Positions 41,350-50,680 of a DNA stretch of 64,000 nucleotides are shown here, piece after piece (position 1 is the stretch's first letter; every line of letters begins with the position of its first letter). This stretch comes from JAGVPT01 sp963717445. GTDB taxonomy: Bacteria > Bacteroidota > Ignavibacteria > UBA10030 > UBA8401. Under the pieces are notes generated by a model. That model saw only the letters and a program-made list of their open reading frames with translations, was not told the origin of the DNA and did no database searches. The translations under genes were made by a program, and so were the position numbers. The DNA is taken from NCBI GenBank assembly GCA_963717445.1, contig OY970334.1, positions 1,240,001 to 1,304,000 on the forward strand. Direction: 5' to 3'.

Positions 41350-43587
41350 TCACTTCAACAACAACAATTTTTTCGTCTCGCTATACGTTCCTGCTTGAAG
41401 CCTGTAGAAATAGACCCCGCTCGGCAGACCGGCCGCTTGAAAAGTAACGTTGTGGTATCCTGCATTCTGCTTTTCATCGACCAGTGTTCTCACTTCCCTT
41501 CCCAACAGATCGTAAACCTTGAGGACCACACGGCTGTTTGCCGGCAGACTATAATTGATCGTTGTTGAAGGATTAAACGGATTAGGATAATTCTGCTGCA
41601 GCGTGGGGCTTCCGGGAACGGATGCAATGGTTCGTTCACTTACCGCGGTAACTCCTCCATTCTTCGTAACCAAAACAACTCCGCTCCCGCCTACAGCGAC
41701 ACCGTGCAAACGATCTGTAAAATCAACGCTTGTGAGACTTGATTGAACCCCGCTGTTCTGGCTCAGCCAGGTGTTCCCTCCATCTACCGTTTTGAAAATC
41801 TTTCCACTGTCGGCCGCAACCCAGCCTTCGCCGGTGTCGAGAAACTTGAAGGCGTTTAACGAAGTACCCGGCGACGGCTGAACTTTCCACGTTGCCCCGC
41901 CATCCGTCGTTTTGAGAATTGTTCCTCCATCGCCAAGAATATATCCATTAAGGGTGTCGGAGAATGCCACTGAACGAAGAGTGGTTGCGACCGGACATGT
42001 CTGTGCCGACCAACTATTGAAGGCATCAGAAGTTGTTACGATCGTTCCCGACTGTCCGACCGCCCACGCCTTCTTGGAAGACGCAACGAAAATCCCGTAC
42101 AAGTTCTTCGAAGTGTTGCTCGTGCGCGTTGTCCATGTTCCGCCGCCGTTGGTTGATGCCGTAATGAAACCATTGCCGCCGACTGCACAACCCGTGCTGT
42201 CGCCGAAAAAACTGATTCCGAACAACGGCGGATCAAGAGTGCTCGGTGGGTTGAGGTAATCAAGTTCCTTCTGAGCCGTCCATGTCGCCCCTAAATCGCT
42301 CGAGTGGAAAATTCTGGAACTGTCGTCGGCGATCCAGCAATTGAGCGAATCTCCAAACGCGATCGTGACATTGAGCCCTGAAGGCATATCGTGTTTAGTC
42401 CACGTCTTGCATGAATCGCTTGAGAGAAAGAGCTCCGAGCCATTTCCGATCGCGGCGACAAGATTGTTCGTGATATACTTTACAAACGTAAGCTGGATTT
42501 GGGCAGGGGGAGTCAAATCCTGCCAAGTTATTCCGCTGTCGTTTGAAACCATGAGTCGCCCGGAATTCCCGCCCCCTACGACTGTCTTCCCCACCGCCGA
42601 AATATCCATCAACGGAGCAAAGCTTGAAAATTTCTCTTCCTGCCACGTTCTTCCGGCATCGGTCGTACGGTAGATGGAGCTATTATTCCAGGTCAAGGCA
42701 AAGCCAAAGGTTGTGCTGGCAAAATATGTCGTGACAGGAAAGAAAGCCGTATTGGGCTGAGTTGAATCGATCGTCCATGTCGCTCCGCGGTCAAACGTCC
42801 ATCCGGTCAACGTGGGCTGGCTAAAGCTCATACCATTCCATGCGGTAAAATAACCGGTATCCGGATTCATGAACCGGAAACTGACGATGGGATAGTTTCC
42901 GCTGCTGTCGACCTGATACTGCTGCCACGTGTTTCCATTATTTATGGTCCGGAATATTGAGTGCACGGACCATAGCAGGATCGTTCCGGGGGCTGGAATC
43001 ACAACACCATTGATAAGAGGTTCTAAGACTGGAAAATTTTTGAAATACGTCCAGGTGCTGCCGCCGTCTGTAGAGGAGTATATATACCCGACGGCTGAGG
43101 CCGGGTCGCCGGTGTATCTCCAGCACCACACGTTGAGAGTAGTGGTGTCTCCCGATATCGTGAAGGACGGACTGTACAAGGCAAAGCTGCTGTCAGCAGC
43201 GATAGCGGAGAGCGAGCTATCGACCGTCCACGTGTTACCACCGTTTGTTGTCTTCAAGAGAGCGCTGGAATATTCCAGGTCTTCGACAGCAAAACCGGTT
43301 TCCTTGTCGAGAAACTTGATTTGTGACACTCCGGTTTGGCCGGAGTCGGAAAACTGCATTTGCCAGAAACTGCCGCCATCGGTTGTTCTCAAGATCGAAC
43401 CCGGATAACCGCCGATCCATCCGGTGAGACTGTCAGCCATATAGACCGTCACATAACTGTACACAACACTCCTCGCGGCCTGATTGACCCATTGACTTTT
43501 CACATTCGTCGAAAGAACAAACGAAACGAGTATCCCAAAGAATATTTGCCGCTGAATGAACATTTTGATCCATCCCGTTTTTTTCAT
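41350..43587 (-). CDS. Secreted Ycf48/BNR-repeat beta-propeller protein with T9SS sorting domain
   Basis: 745 residues from ATG 43587, which has AGGAGG five bases upstream. Signal peptide (FIQRQIFFGILVSFVLSTNVKSQ), then about twelve repeats of the type TTDGGxTWxxQ (LRTTDGGSFWQ, LKTTNGGNTWT, FKTVDGGNTWL), as in Ycf48-like photosystem-assembly or sialidase BNR propellers, and a C-terminal Por/type IX sorting domain of about 80 residues (LQQNYPNPFNPSTTINYSLP, GREVRTLVDEKQNAGYHNV, GLPSGVYFYRLQ). It would be exported through the outer membrane by the type IX system and attached to or released from the surface. Ligand unknown. Confidence 0.9.
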   Translation of the reverse strand: MKKTGWIKMFIQRQIFFGILVSFVLSTNVKSQWVNQAARSVVYSYVTVYMADSLTGWIGGYPGSILRTTDGGSFWQMQFSDSGQTGVSQIKFLDKETGFAVEDLEYSSALLKTTNGGNTWTVDSSLSAIAADSSFALYSPSFTISGDTTTLNVWCWRYTGDPASAVGYIYSSTDGGSTWTYFKNFPVLEPLINGVVIPAPGTILLWSVHSIFRTINNGNTWQQYQVDSSGNYPIVSFRFMNPDTGYFTAWNGMSFSQPTLTGWTFDRGATWTIDSTQPNTAFFPVTTYFASTTFGFALTWNNSSIYRTTDAGRTWQEEKFSSFAPLMDISAVGKTVVGGGNSGRLMVSNDSGITWQDLTPPAQIQLTFVKYITNNLVAAIGNGSELFLSSDSCKTWTKHDMPSGLNVTIAFGDSLNCWIADDSSRIFHSSDLGATWTAQKELDYLNPPSTLDPPLFGISFFGDSTGCAVGGNGFITASTNGGGTWTTRTSNTSKNLYGIFVASSKKAWAVGQSGTIVTTSDAFNSWSAQTCPVATTLRSVAFSDTLNGYILGDGGTILKTTDGGATWKVQPSPGTSLNAFKFLDTGEGWVAADSGKIFKTVDGGNTWLSQNSGVQSSLTSVDFTDRLHGVAVGGSGVVLVTKNGGVTAVSERTIASVPGSPTLQQNYPNPFNPSTTINYSLPANSRVVLKVYDLLGREVRTLVDEKQNAGYHNVTFQAAGLPSGVYFYRLQAGTYSETKKLLLLK

Positions 43588-43599
43588 AATCACCTCCTA

Positions 43600-43770
43600 A
43601 AAACACAAAAACCTCTTTCATCCTGCAAAGCGGGAATCGAGAGGTTTCGTTTCTTCTTCTATTTTTATTGGTACCCACCCACATCCCCGGGGTATGACTT
43701 GTTTAGATTTCGTACTGTCGTACGCCGGTTAAATTAACGAGTTGAAAAGTAAGAATCAAGGAGAAGGTCC
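43600..43770 (-). promoter_or_regulatory. Copy 2 of duplicated promoter plus structured leader (T9SS gene)
   Basis: On the minus strand: TTGATT (43759-43754), 17-bp spacer, TAATTT (43736-43731), then CCCCGGGGAT, a hairpin AAACCTCT...AGAGGTTT enclosing CCCGCTTTGCAGG, TTTTGTGTTTTT, and AGGAGG directly before the gene. Compared with copy 1 the inner stem changes at two positions and one change restores a pair. A terminator-like hairpin just before the ribosome binding site would allow attenuation. The rest of the gap to 43991 holds the GC-type 7-nt tract at 43866. Confidence 0.6.
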
Positions 43771-43865
43771 GAATAGTCAAGAAGTTGCCGGGCATCTTAC
43801 CCGAAAAATCGTTTTTGTCGGAAAAATTTATAAAGCGAGACTTCTGAATAATTTTAAAAGTATGG

Positions 43866-43934
43866 CTCACGCAAACACGCAAAGTGGCAAAATGATTTAA
43901 AAACATAGTTTTTGCGCTTTCGCGGCTTGGCGAG
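43866..43934. repeat. Imperfect inverted repeat of GCAAA/GCTTT heptamers
   Basis: CTCACGC-AAACACG-CAAAGTG on the left and CGCTTTC-GCGGCTT-GGCGAGA on the right, facing each other across about 20 nt. The period is close to 7. It lies between the GH36-like gene stop and the T9SS gene's promoter. Confidence 0.3.
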
Positions 43935-43991
43935 AGACGATTATTCAGATGTCTCAAAGCCTAGTGTACCAAGATTTGCGGCATCTTGTAA

Positions 43992-45659
43992 TCAACTCCA
44001 ATCGAACGTTCTCACATTTCCGTTCAGCCTCCATTTTGCCGGCCATTGATTAGTTAACCAATCCAGAGGTTCGGCAACGGGCATCGGTTTCGCCGCCGCG
44101 GAAAAACAATATTTGATGAATTGTTTTTGCTCTTCGCCCAGTGCATCGGGTTGAGCGGAAATGAAGAGCGGAGCGCTGCTTTCTGCCAAGAACTGCATCC
44201 ATTGTTTGTTTTTGGCCCAGGGCACATCGGTTGTTAACCCGACACAATCGCCGTCGGCTGCATAAAAATGATTGTGCTGTATCATCCGAAAACCGAGCGT
44301 GTTCACCCCCATTTTTCGTGTGCGGTCCCATTCCTTGCCGCTGGTGTCATCACCGATACGGTTAAGTTCGAAAATGCCGGCCGATAAATGGCCTACCGTA
44401 TTGCATCCAATGAGATACATTTTTCCTGCCGCCTCTCGAATCGATTGATACAAATGCAATATGATCTCTGCTGTGGTTTTTGTGCTATCGTAAAAGCGCC
44501 ACCCGGATGCGGTGAATCCATCATTCATCTGGAAGCCCCACTTCCCCGTGATATCGAATGTGGTGAAATCGTGTTTCACCATTCCGTACCCCCATTGGCT
44601 GTACAGTGAAATGTTGCGCCTCACATGGGCAATATTTTCTTCCATCGAAGGGTCGAGCACAGGGTTTTTAGGATTATCCCTGCCGGGAATGGACGGCAGC
44701 AGTAATTGTTTTGGGGCATCATGCGACGCGCATAAAGGCCTTGTCCATAACCCGGGACGCATTCCCAGATTCTTAATATCATTCGCCAGTTTCTGCATGT
44801 CTTTAAATTTATCGTTCGGCCGCGAAAAGTCATCTTGCCAACAGCAATCGCCGGGGAGAAGCGGAGAATATGAAGCCCACCCTGCGTCTATCACGGAGAA
44901 GGGACGATTAGCGGCATCCGTTGCCAGGTCTACCAGCAGCGATGTATGCTGCAGAATAAGTTCGGCTGAATTGTCGCCGTAAGCGAAGTACCAGTCGTTG
45001 ATCCCATAAACCGGTTGTTTCGGGAGGCGCGGCTCCTCACACATCATGCTGCAAAACCGGCGGGCTGTTGCAAAAGTGTTTTCATTGTCCGATGTCTTTG
45101 TGGCAATAATCTCTGCACAATTCAGCACACGGTCGCCGAGGTTCACACCCACGCCGCCGCTGCGAGTTTCCATCGTGAGCTGCATCGTGCGATTTCCCAG
45201 TTGCCAATAGCAGATGGTACTGCACCCAGTTCGCACGCCAAAGCACACAGTCTCTTCTCCGTCGTGCTGAATAAAATACCATGGCATTTTTCTTTCAAAC
45301 GACGGCTGTTGAAAAAAAACGTCGCCATAGGTTCTTTCCCAGTCGTCGCCCAGAATCGTTGCGGCACTTTCCACCGGATATGTCCACTGCAGCACTACCT
45401 CATGAAGCGGAACTTTCGGAGACTGCGCTTTCACAGACAATGTATCATCGGAATACCGGAGATCCACCGAAGCATCTTTGTATAACCATGTCTGTTGGTC
45501 TGAGGACGCCAATTCATGTAAACCATCATCAAGCCGAACAATTACTTTTGCCGGAAACTGCACCATGTTATTCGAAACCCCTTGCGCATGCGTTCTTTTT
45601 ACAAAGAGTAGCCCCGTCAATGCAGCGCCTGAAAGCTGTATGAAATTTCTTCGGTTCAT
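43992..45659 (-). CDS. GH36-like alpha-galactosidase with Tat-type signal
   Basis: 555 residues from ATG 45659; the frame is open 12 codons further up, but MNRRNFIQLSGAALTGLLFV is a typical twin-arginine leader. The (beta/alpha)8 domain shows FSVIDAGWASYSPLLPGDCCWQ, LGMRPGLWTRPLCA, and YGMVKHDFTTFD, where Asp follows the pattern KxD of the clan D nucleophile, and ELNRIGDDTSGKEWDR containing a candidate acid/base Asp. It would cleave alpha-galactosides or related linkages in the periplasm. It groups functionally with the GH20 and GH92 enzymes of this window. Exact specificity is uncertain. Confidence 0.75.
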   Translation of the reverse strand: MNRRNFIQLSGAALTGLLFVKRTHAQGVSNNMVQFPAKVIVRLDDGLHELASSDQQTWLYKDASVDLRYSDDTLSVKAQSPKVPLHEVVLQWTYPVESAATILGDDWERTYGDVFFQQPSFERKMPWYFIQHDGEETVCFGVRTGCSTICYWQLGNRTMQLTMETRSGGVGVNLGDRVLNCAEIIATKTSDNENTFATARRFCSMMCEEPRLPKQPVYGINDWYFAYGDNSAELILQHTSLLVDLATDAANRPFSVIDAGWASYSPLLPGDCCWQDDFSRPNDKFKDMQKLANDIKNLGMRPGLWTRPLCASHDAPKQLLLPSIPGRDNPKNPVLDPSMEENIAHVRRNISLYSQWGYGMVKHDFTTFDITGKWGFQMNDGFTASGWRFYDSTKTTAEIILHLYQSIREAAGKMYLIGCNTVGHLSAGIFELNRIGDDTSGKEWDRTRKMGVNTLGFRMIQHNHFYAADGDCVGLTTDVPWAKNKQWMQFLAESSAPLFISAQPDALGEEQKQFIKYCFSAAAKPMPVAEPLDWLTNQWPAKWRLNGNVRTFDWS

Positions 45660-45738
45660 GGAATTATTATTTGTTCTTGGCTGTCTAAAATACATTTCAT
45701 TTGGATTGGATATGGTTTCCCCGTTTTGAACCGAAGGA

Positions 45739-46284
45739 TTAACGGTCAGCTTTACCGATGCTCAGAAGCTTTTGCACCGTGTCCCAATTTCTTGTTGTTG
45801 CAGACACATCGAGCTTCTTTTCAATGAAGGTATTTGAAAAGAGGGTGTTGCCGTACCCCTTTCGGCACAGAATGTAGACTTCGCTCCCCGACAGACGGAT
45901 CTCATCAACGTCATTTTTCACAGCCATCAAATCAACTGCGGCAACTTTTGCCGGAGGTCCGGCCAAAAAAGAGACATACAGTTTTTCACCCTTCTCCATT
46001 CTTACTTTTTTAAACGGATTCCGTTTTACGGTTTCCTCAATCTCCTTCAGTGTTTTCACAATAACGGGAACTTCAAATCCAAAAGACTTTAACAGCTTGT
46101 TTTCAATTTGCGTTCGGACGAGAACAGTGCTTGCCGCAGATCCAAAAACGACGTTCCCGCTCTGGATGTATGTCGTCACGTGTTCATAGTGAAGCGATTC
46201 GAAAGCCTTTTTCAAGGCTTCCATTTTTATTATTTTTTTGCCGCTGACGTTGATTCCACGTAACAATGCAATGTATGTATTCAT
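45739..46284 (-). CDS. DUF1697 family protein
   Basis: 181 residues beginning YIALLRGINVSGKKIIKMEAL, the hallmark of DUF1697, followed by YEHVTTYIQSGNVVFGS and ending with the usual basic WDTVQKLLSIGK. Complete length. Function of the family is unknown; members are small cytoplasmic proteins. Eleven bp separate it from the upstream NAD(P)-binding protein gene, which suggests co-transcription. Confidence 0.88.
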   Translation of the reverse strand: MNTYIALLRGINVSGKKIIKMEALKKAFESLHYEHVTTYIQSGNVVFGSAASTVLVRTQIENKLLKSFGFEVPVIVKTLKEIEETVKRNPFKKVRMEKGEKLYVSFLAGPPAKVAAVDLMAVKNDVDEIRLSGSEVYILCRKGYGNTLFSNTFIEKKLDVSATTRNWDTVQKLLSIGKADR

Positions 46285-46295
46285 TCTTTTTTGTT

Positions 46296-46970
46296 TTAGT
46301 TAGTGGAGTCAGTCATTGCGAGCTGAGCAATATCCTTGTTTTCCAGAATTTTATTGGGATACCCTACCAACGCTGCTTGAATCATCGCAATGCCCAAATC
46401 GTGGAGCGTGCAGACGTATTTCGAAAAGAGGGTTTTCAATAACGGATAGAACCATCCTAATACCTTGGAAAGTGTGTAAGCGTTTTTTAGTCCTTTAATC
46501 GGCTTGATATAGCCGGGCCTGAAGGCGTAGATCGCTTTAAAGGGAAGCTTCATCAGATCGTTTTCAGTTTTTCCTTTTACCCTTGCCCACATGCTGCGGC
46601 CTTTCTCAGTACTGTCGGTCCCGGCACCGGACACATAACAGAATGTCATTCCGGGATTGAGTCGGGACAATGTTCCTGCAGCGTGCATCGTAAGGTCGTA
46701 CGTAATCCGGCTGTACTCCTTTTCATTCATCCCCACAGAAGAAACTCCGAGACAAAAATAACACGCATTAAAACCTTTGAGGTGTTCTTCAATCGCAGTG
46801 TAATCGAAGAAATCGGCGCGAACCAGTTCCTTGAGTTTTTGATGTTTCACGTTACACGATTTTCTGCCTATGACTAAAACAGATTCTACCTCGGCATGAT
46901 TGAGACATTCGTGGAGAACTCCCTCCCCAACCATACCCGTAGCTCCAAATATGATTGCATTGATTTTCAT
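46296..46970 (-). CDS. NAD(P)-binding atypical short-chain dehydrogenase (HTATIP2-like)
   Basis: 224 residues from ATG 46970, placed by GGAAGGA upstream. Rossmann motif IIFGATGMVGEGVL at residues 5-18; NACYFCLGVSSVGMNEKEYSRITYDL and FCYVSGAGTDS, then RPGYIKPIKG. This is the NmrA/HTATIP2-like subgroup of epimerase-related proteins, which bind NAD(P) and often act as redox sensors or oxidoreductases. C-terminal hydrophobic stretch (VLGWFYPLLKTLF). Precedes DUF1697 in the same direction. Substrate unknown. Confidence 0.8.
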   Translation of the reverse strand: MKINAIIFGATGMVGEGVLHECLNHAEVESVLVIGRKSCNVKHQKLKELVRADFFDYTAIEEHLKGFNACYFCLGVSSVGMNEKEYSRITYDLTMHAAGTLSRLNPGMTFCYVSGAGTDSTEKGRSMWARVKGKTENDLMKLPFKAIYAFRPGYIKPIKGLKNAYTLSKVLGWFYPLLKTLFSKYVCTLHDLGIAMIQAALVGYPNKILENKDIAQLAMTDSTN

Positions 46971-47043
46971 TTGGTTCCTTCCTCTCATTATGAAAAAGCT
47001 GGAAAGCCCGAACGGTATGTGCCTCCGGCGCCCCGCATTGAAA

Positions 47044-47673
47044 TCACATTTCTTCCACAGCGACGTCGATCATATTATTGCGGGCGGCCTTTCTTAAAGC
47101 ATCGGTCGCTTCGGAGACATTTTCAACACCATGCAATTTGAATGACCGCTTGATGTTATTTTTTGATGTCAGATGAATTTTTTGGCCTTCGAATCTAAGA
47201 ACTCCTACATCGCTCCACTGACTTTTGAGGGCGGAAAACGGCGATGTGCGAATCTTAAATCCATCCTTAAAAATCGTCAATCGCCGGAAGCCCGGAATCT
47301 TTATATTGAACAGACCCTTCGTAATAGCGGCAAGCCCGACCGCAAAATAGAGCCAGGCGGGTTGAAATCCTTTCCACGGTTTGTAGATAGTCATTGCATC
47401 GAGTATCGTCACTACACCGCCGATAACATCGAACCATTGAATTCCGTGCGATTCTTCCCCCGGAAATGAACGCCACTCCTTTACGCCGAATCGAACGAGG
47501 GCGATGCCGGCGATAATGCTGGCGAAGGCAAGAATATTGAATTGACCGCTTTCCAGCATGCCGAATCCCGCAACCGCGATCATGATACCGGGATACGTGT
47601 CGTTAATCAATAACGATCGCCTCCGCCGTTGCGTAAGCTGTAACTTGACGACCTTGACGATGTTTTCTTTCAT
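47044..47673 (-). CDS. Membrane protein with C-terminal PH-like domain
   Basis: 209 residues. Three or four hydrophobic segments in the first 115 residues (YPGIMIAVAGFGML, FNILAFASIIAGIALV, FDVIGGVVTILDAM, WLYFAVGLAAITKGLF), then a beta-rich soluble tail (RRLTIFKDGFKIRTSPFSALKSQWSDVGVLRFEGQKIHLTS) reminiscent of bacterial PH domains, and a final helix. No family assigned. It is located between GH20 and the NAD(P)-binding protein gene with no obvious functional tie. Confidence 0.6.
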   Translation of the reverse strand: MKENIVKVVKLQLTQRRRRSLLINDTYPGIMIAVAGFGMLESGQFNILAFASIIAGIALVRFGVKEWRSFPGEESHGIQWFDVIGGVVTILDAMTIYKPWKGFQPAWLYFAVGLAAITKGLFNIKIPGFRRLTIFKDGFKIRTSPFSALKSQWSDVGVLRFEGQKIHLTSKNNIKRSFKLHGVENVSEATDALRKAARNNMIDVAVEEM

Positions 47674-47704
47674 CCGCGTGCTTAGGAAATTTCAAAAAAC
47701 TTTC

Positions 47705-50179
47705 TTACCTCTCCATCCACGAGCTTCTTCCCGTTGCAAAATTCGGACGCACGACGATGGACGGGTATGGTTTCGCAACCGCATTCGGCCATGAAGAATC
47801 GTTGAACGGGGCTCCTGCCCAATCCCCTGCTGCGCTGTCGGTAACTTTCCACGATCCATCCGACATAATTTTTTGGATTGAGCTGTCCGCAAGCTCCAGC
47901 TCGCAGTAGACGTTTATACCCGCAGACCCGGACGGAGAAAATGTTTCCGCTTCGACGGCGATGACGTTCATTGAATCAGCAAGGAATGGTAAGATGGAAA
48001 ACACTTTTATCCGCTGATGCTCTACGCTGAGCGAATTGGATGAACGGACATACACTTCACCGACATCCTTCCCGTTCACGAAGACCTTTGCATGTGTGTC
48101 CCCGATGAGCTGTAACGTTGCCGACCGGACGTTTTTCGGAGTGATAAAAGTTTTTCTGAAATACGCTTTCTGCACCTGTACCGAATCTTTCTTCCCCGGG
48201 TTTGCATGAGGATGATAGATCCACATGCTCTCAATTTCCGGGTTCACCGAAAACCGGCCGTGCTTCACCTCGTCTATTTTTTCCTGCCAGTATGCCGCCT
48301 GACGGTCGTAACGTATCAGCAATAAGTCAAGCCCTGCCGATTTATTCGTCGCAAGCCAAAGCCGTTCAAAATCATTTTTCAAGGAAGACAAATCTTTGAT
48401 AACATCGGCACAGAGGTCAACAACCGCATCCGCAACCGAATCCTTATTTACTCCAGCATCACTCGAAGCGCACAATTGTTTAATTTTTTCCTGCGTATCG
48501 ATCTTTTTGGCGAACCATAAATTCAGACGGGCAATAAATTCTAAGTAGCGCAGTTGGTCTTCATTCTCCGTGATAGTATTCTTTTCGCCCGCAAGCAATG
48601 AGAGAACCAAAGGCATGGTCGACGTGATACTCTGCACCCTCAATGCTATCGGCAAATACCCTTCTTGCTGTGACTGCTCCCGAAAAGGAAGCATCGGATG
48701 CCGCCACAGTTCCTGCCAGCTATAATCGTTGCCCGGGCTGGAAAGAATTGCGTAAGCCGATTGAAGCTCTTCGTAATCGCTTGTACCGAAAAAATTCTTG
48801 AAAAATGTTTTATTGAACGCATCGATGTCCGCGTTCAGGGGCTGCCAGGCGCATTCCGCCGTCCACGCGTAACCGTAGTAATTCAGCTCGCGCAGTTCCT
48901 CGCCGCCATAGTCGTTCCAATTGGAAGTGAGAAGTCCGAGTGAACCGTTTTCGAATCCGTCCCGGTTGAAATTCTGAACATTTACGAACGTGTTCAAATA
49001 ATTGGGAAATGGTCCGGTGAAAGTCCAGACTGCGGGTGAAACGATGAACGGGAATCCGGCCTTCTTGAAAACTTCCGTACTGCCATAGGCAAACGACGCC
49101 TCGTAATGCCAATCGACAATGGTAATGTCTTTCGGAATTTTCGCAAGGATCTCGGGTTGATTAAGAATAATGTCGCCGTACATCATCGGTTTTTTGCCGT
49201 ACTTTCTAACGATATCGGCAACGCGTTTATAGTGTTCGGCATGAACCGCAGCAAGTCCGTATTTTGCAACCCGTTCTTTGTTCGCTCCCAGACCGACATC
49301 CCATGACTCATCCGCCCCCATGTTGAAATAAGGAGAGGAAAACGATGCACAAAGCTCGCCGATCATTTCATCCAGCATGGCATAGACTTTTTCATCCGAA
49401 ACATTCAGCGTTTGCGCCCCGGGGAATTCCGCGCAGGCGATATATTCCGGCTTCGCCAGGATATTTTCCCAGTGGCCAAGCGTTTCAAACGTTGGAATCA
49501 TATCGACATAGTATTTTTTCGCATAGCTATCAAGCTCTTTCACTTCCTGAGCCGTCAATGCACCGCGGCCTTTTCCGATGAGGGGATGGTTTTTGAACAC
49601 AAACATATCTTCAAGGTACGGGCTGTACGTATTCATTTTATAGCGGGCAAGAAAGCGGATAATTTTCTTAAAATTTTCAACGGTGGAGACCTGCCCTCGG
49701 CTAATATCGTCGCTAATACCCCGAACTTTCTCGAGGGGAAAATCTTCGATCGTCGCGCCATCCACAATCATGCTTCTCTTTTCACGGTGCATCATTTGCA
49801 GAAGCGACATGATGCCGTACAATTTCCCCTTCTCCGACTCTGCAATAATAACAATTCCGTTTGCATCAACGTCGAGAAAATAGCCTTCTTCCTTCATTTC
49901 GGGTCTTAGCGTTTCTTTTCTCTCCCGTAAAAATTGCCGGCCGTACTCCGAGGCCGGGCTTCCGATAAAAATGAAGCTTGCCGGGAGTCTACGGAGCGAG
50001 TGTTCCGAAACAATTTTAAGTTGTACCTCCTTCTTCGACGCAAACTCGTCGTTGATTTGCTGCGCGGCGAACTGCTCCTGCTTCGAATTTGTCCCGAGAA
50101 TAATTTTTGTTCCGGGAGCGACCTTAAAGCGAACGCTCTTGACGGTGACGTGTTGAGGTGTAGGAATTATGTTCGTCAT
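47705..50179 (-). CDS. GH20 beta-N-acetylhexosaminidase
   Basis: 824 residues. N-terminal GH20b domain (IIPTPQHVTVKSVRF; QLKIVSEHSLRR), catalytic (beta/alpha)8 domain from about 150 with the Asp-Glu pair in FNMGADESWDVG (about residue 295), and a C-terminal half with a helical region and a jelly-roll-like end (KVFVNGKDVGEVYVRSSNSL). It releases terminal GlcNAc or GalNAc from glycans, using the substrate acetamido group. Unusually for this group no signal peptide is seen at the start, so it may be cytoplasmic or exported by other means. No regulator adjacent. Confidence 0.85.
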   Translation of the reverse strand: MTNIIPTPQHVTVKSVRFKVAPGTKIILGTNSKQEQFAAQQINDEFASKKEVQLKIVSEHSLRRLPASFIFIGSPASEYGRQFLRERKETLRPEMKEEGYFLDVDANGIVIIAESEKGKLYGIMSLLQMMHREKRSMIVDGATIEDFPLEKVRGISDDISRGQVSTVENFKKIIRFLARYKMNTYSPYLEDMFVFKNHPLIGKGRGALTAQEVKELDSYAKKYYVDMIPTFETLGHWENILAKPEYIACAEFPGAQTLNVSDEKVYAMLDEMIGELCASFSSPYFNMGADESWDVGLGANKERVAKYGLAAVHAEHYKRVADIVRKYGKKPMMYGDIILNQPEILAKIPKDITIVDWHYEASFAYGSTEVFKKAGFPFIVSPAVWTFTGPFPNYLNTFVNVQNFNRDGFENGSLGLLTSNWNDYGGEELRELNYYGYAWTAECAWQPLNADIDAFNKTFFKNFFGTSDYEELQSAYAILSSPGNDYSWQELWRHPMLPFREQSQQEGYLPIALRVQSITSTMPLVLSLLAGEKNTITENEDQLRYLEFIARLNLWFAKKIDTQEKIKQLCASSDAGVNKDSVADAVVDLCADVIKDLSSLKNDFERLWLATNKSAGLDLLLIRYDRQAAYWQEKIDEVKHGRFSVNPEIESMWIYHPHANPGKKDSVQVQKAYFRKTFITPKNVRSATLQLIGDTHAKVFVNGKDVGEVYVRSSNSLSVEHQRIKVFSILPFLADSMNVIAVEAETFSPSGSAGINVYCELELADSSIQKIMSDGSWKVTDSAAGDWAGAPFNDSSWPNAVAKPYPSIVVRPNFATGRSSWMER

Positions 50180-50463
50180 CGTTTGATTTTCCTCTTGTGC
50201 AATGAGTACCCGTACTAAAGAGAAAAGCCATTATGAAAATGGTAATAGCAGTTTTCATTGTTCACCCCCGTAGTGTGTGTCGAATTGTTTGATGAATATT
50301 TCGAAGATTTGGCGTAGTGGAGAATTCGGCGGAGAGTTTCGGAAACATTCTTCATCGCCCGGAACGACTGCGGAAAATATAACGAACTAGGTTAATGGAT
50401 TCAAGGGGGAAAAAAGAATTGAATTGCAGGAGTGGATCGTGAGAGTTAATAAGAATACCTATT

Positions 50464-50609
50464 CGGTAGTGACTCGGTTTAGAGGACAGGCTATTGATCA
50501 AGCTATACTTCTTTCTCTGATGCCAGAGAAAGAAAGTAACGTTATCAAGCGACTATGGATGTGGCGAACATCTAAGCGATGCCCTTCTTTGTAAAAATGA
50601 GTCACTACC
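50464..50609. repeat. Possible MITE-like element with 11-bp terminal inverted repeats
   Basis: GGTAGTGACTC at 50464-50474 and its exact reverse complement at 50599-50609 enclose about 125 bp with an internal 9-bp perfect hairpin (CTTTCTCTG-ATGC-CAGAGAAAG, 50511-50532). No ORF inside. It occupies the centre of the 500-bp gap between the GH20 and HTH genes; nothing else is recognised there. Confidence 0.35.
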
Positions 50610-50680
50610 CCATATTCGTATCTGACCGCTTCTACCGGATATGCGCCTGCGGTTTTCCATGCGGGGAAAAATTTAGCAAA

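Noticed and set aside
41350..43587. Photosystem assembly factor Ycf48
   Set aside because: Repeats are similar, but the protein has a type IX secretion sorting domain and there are no photosynthesis genes; a generic surface beta-propeller is more likely.
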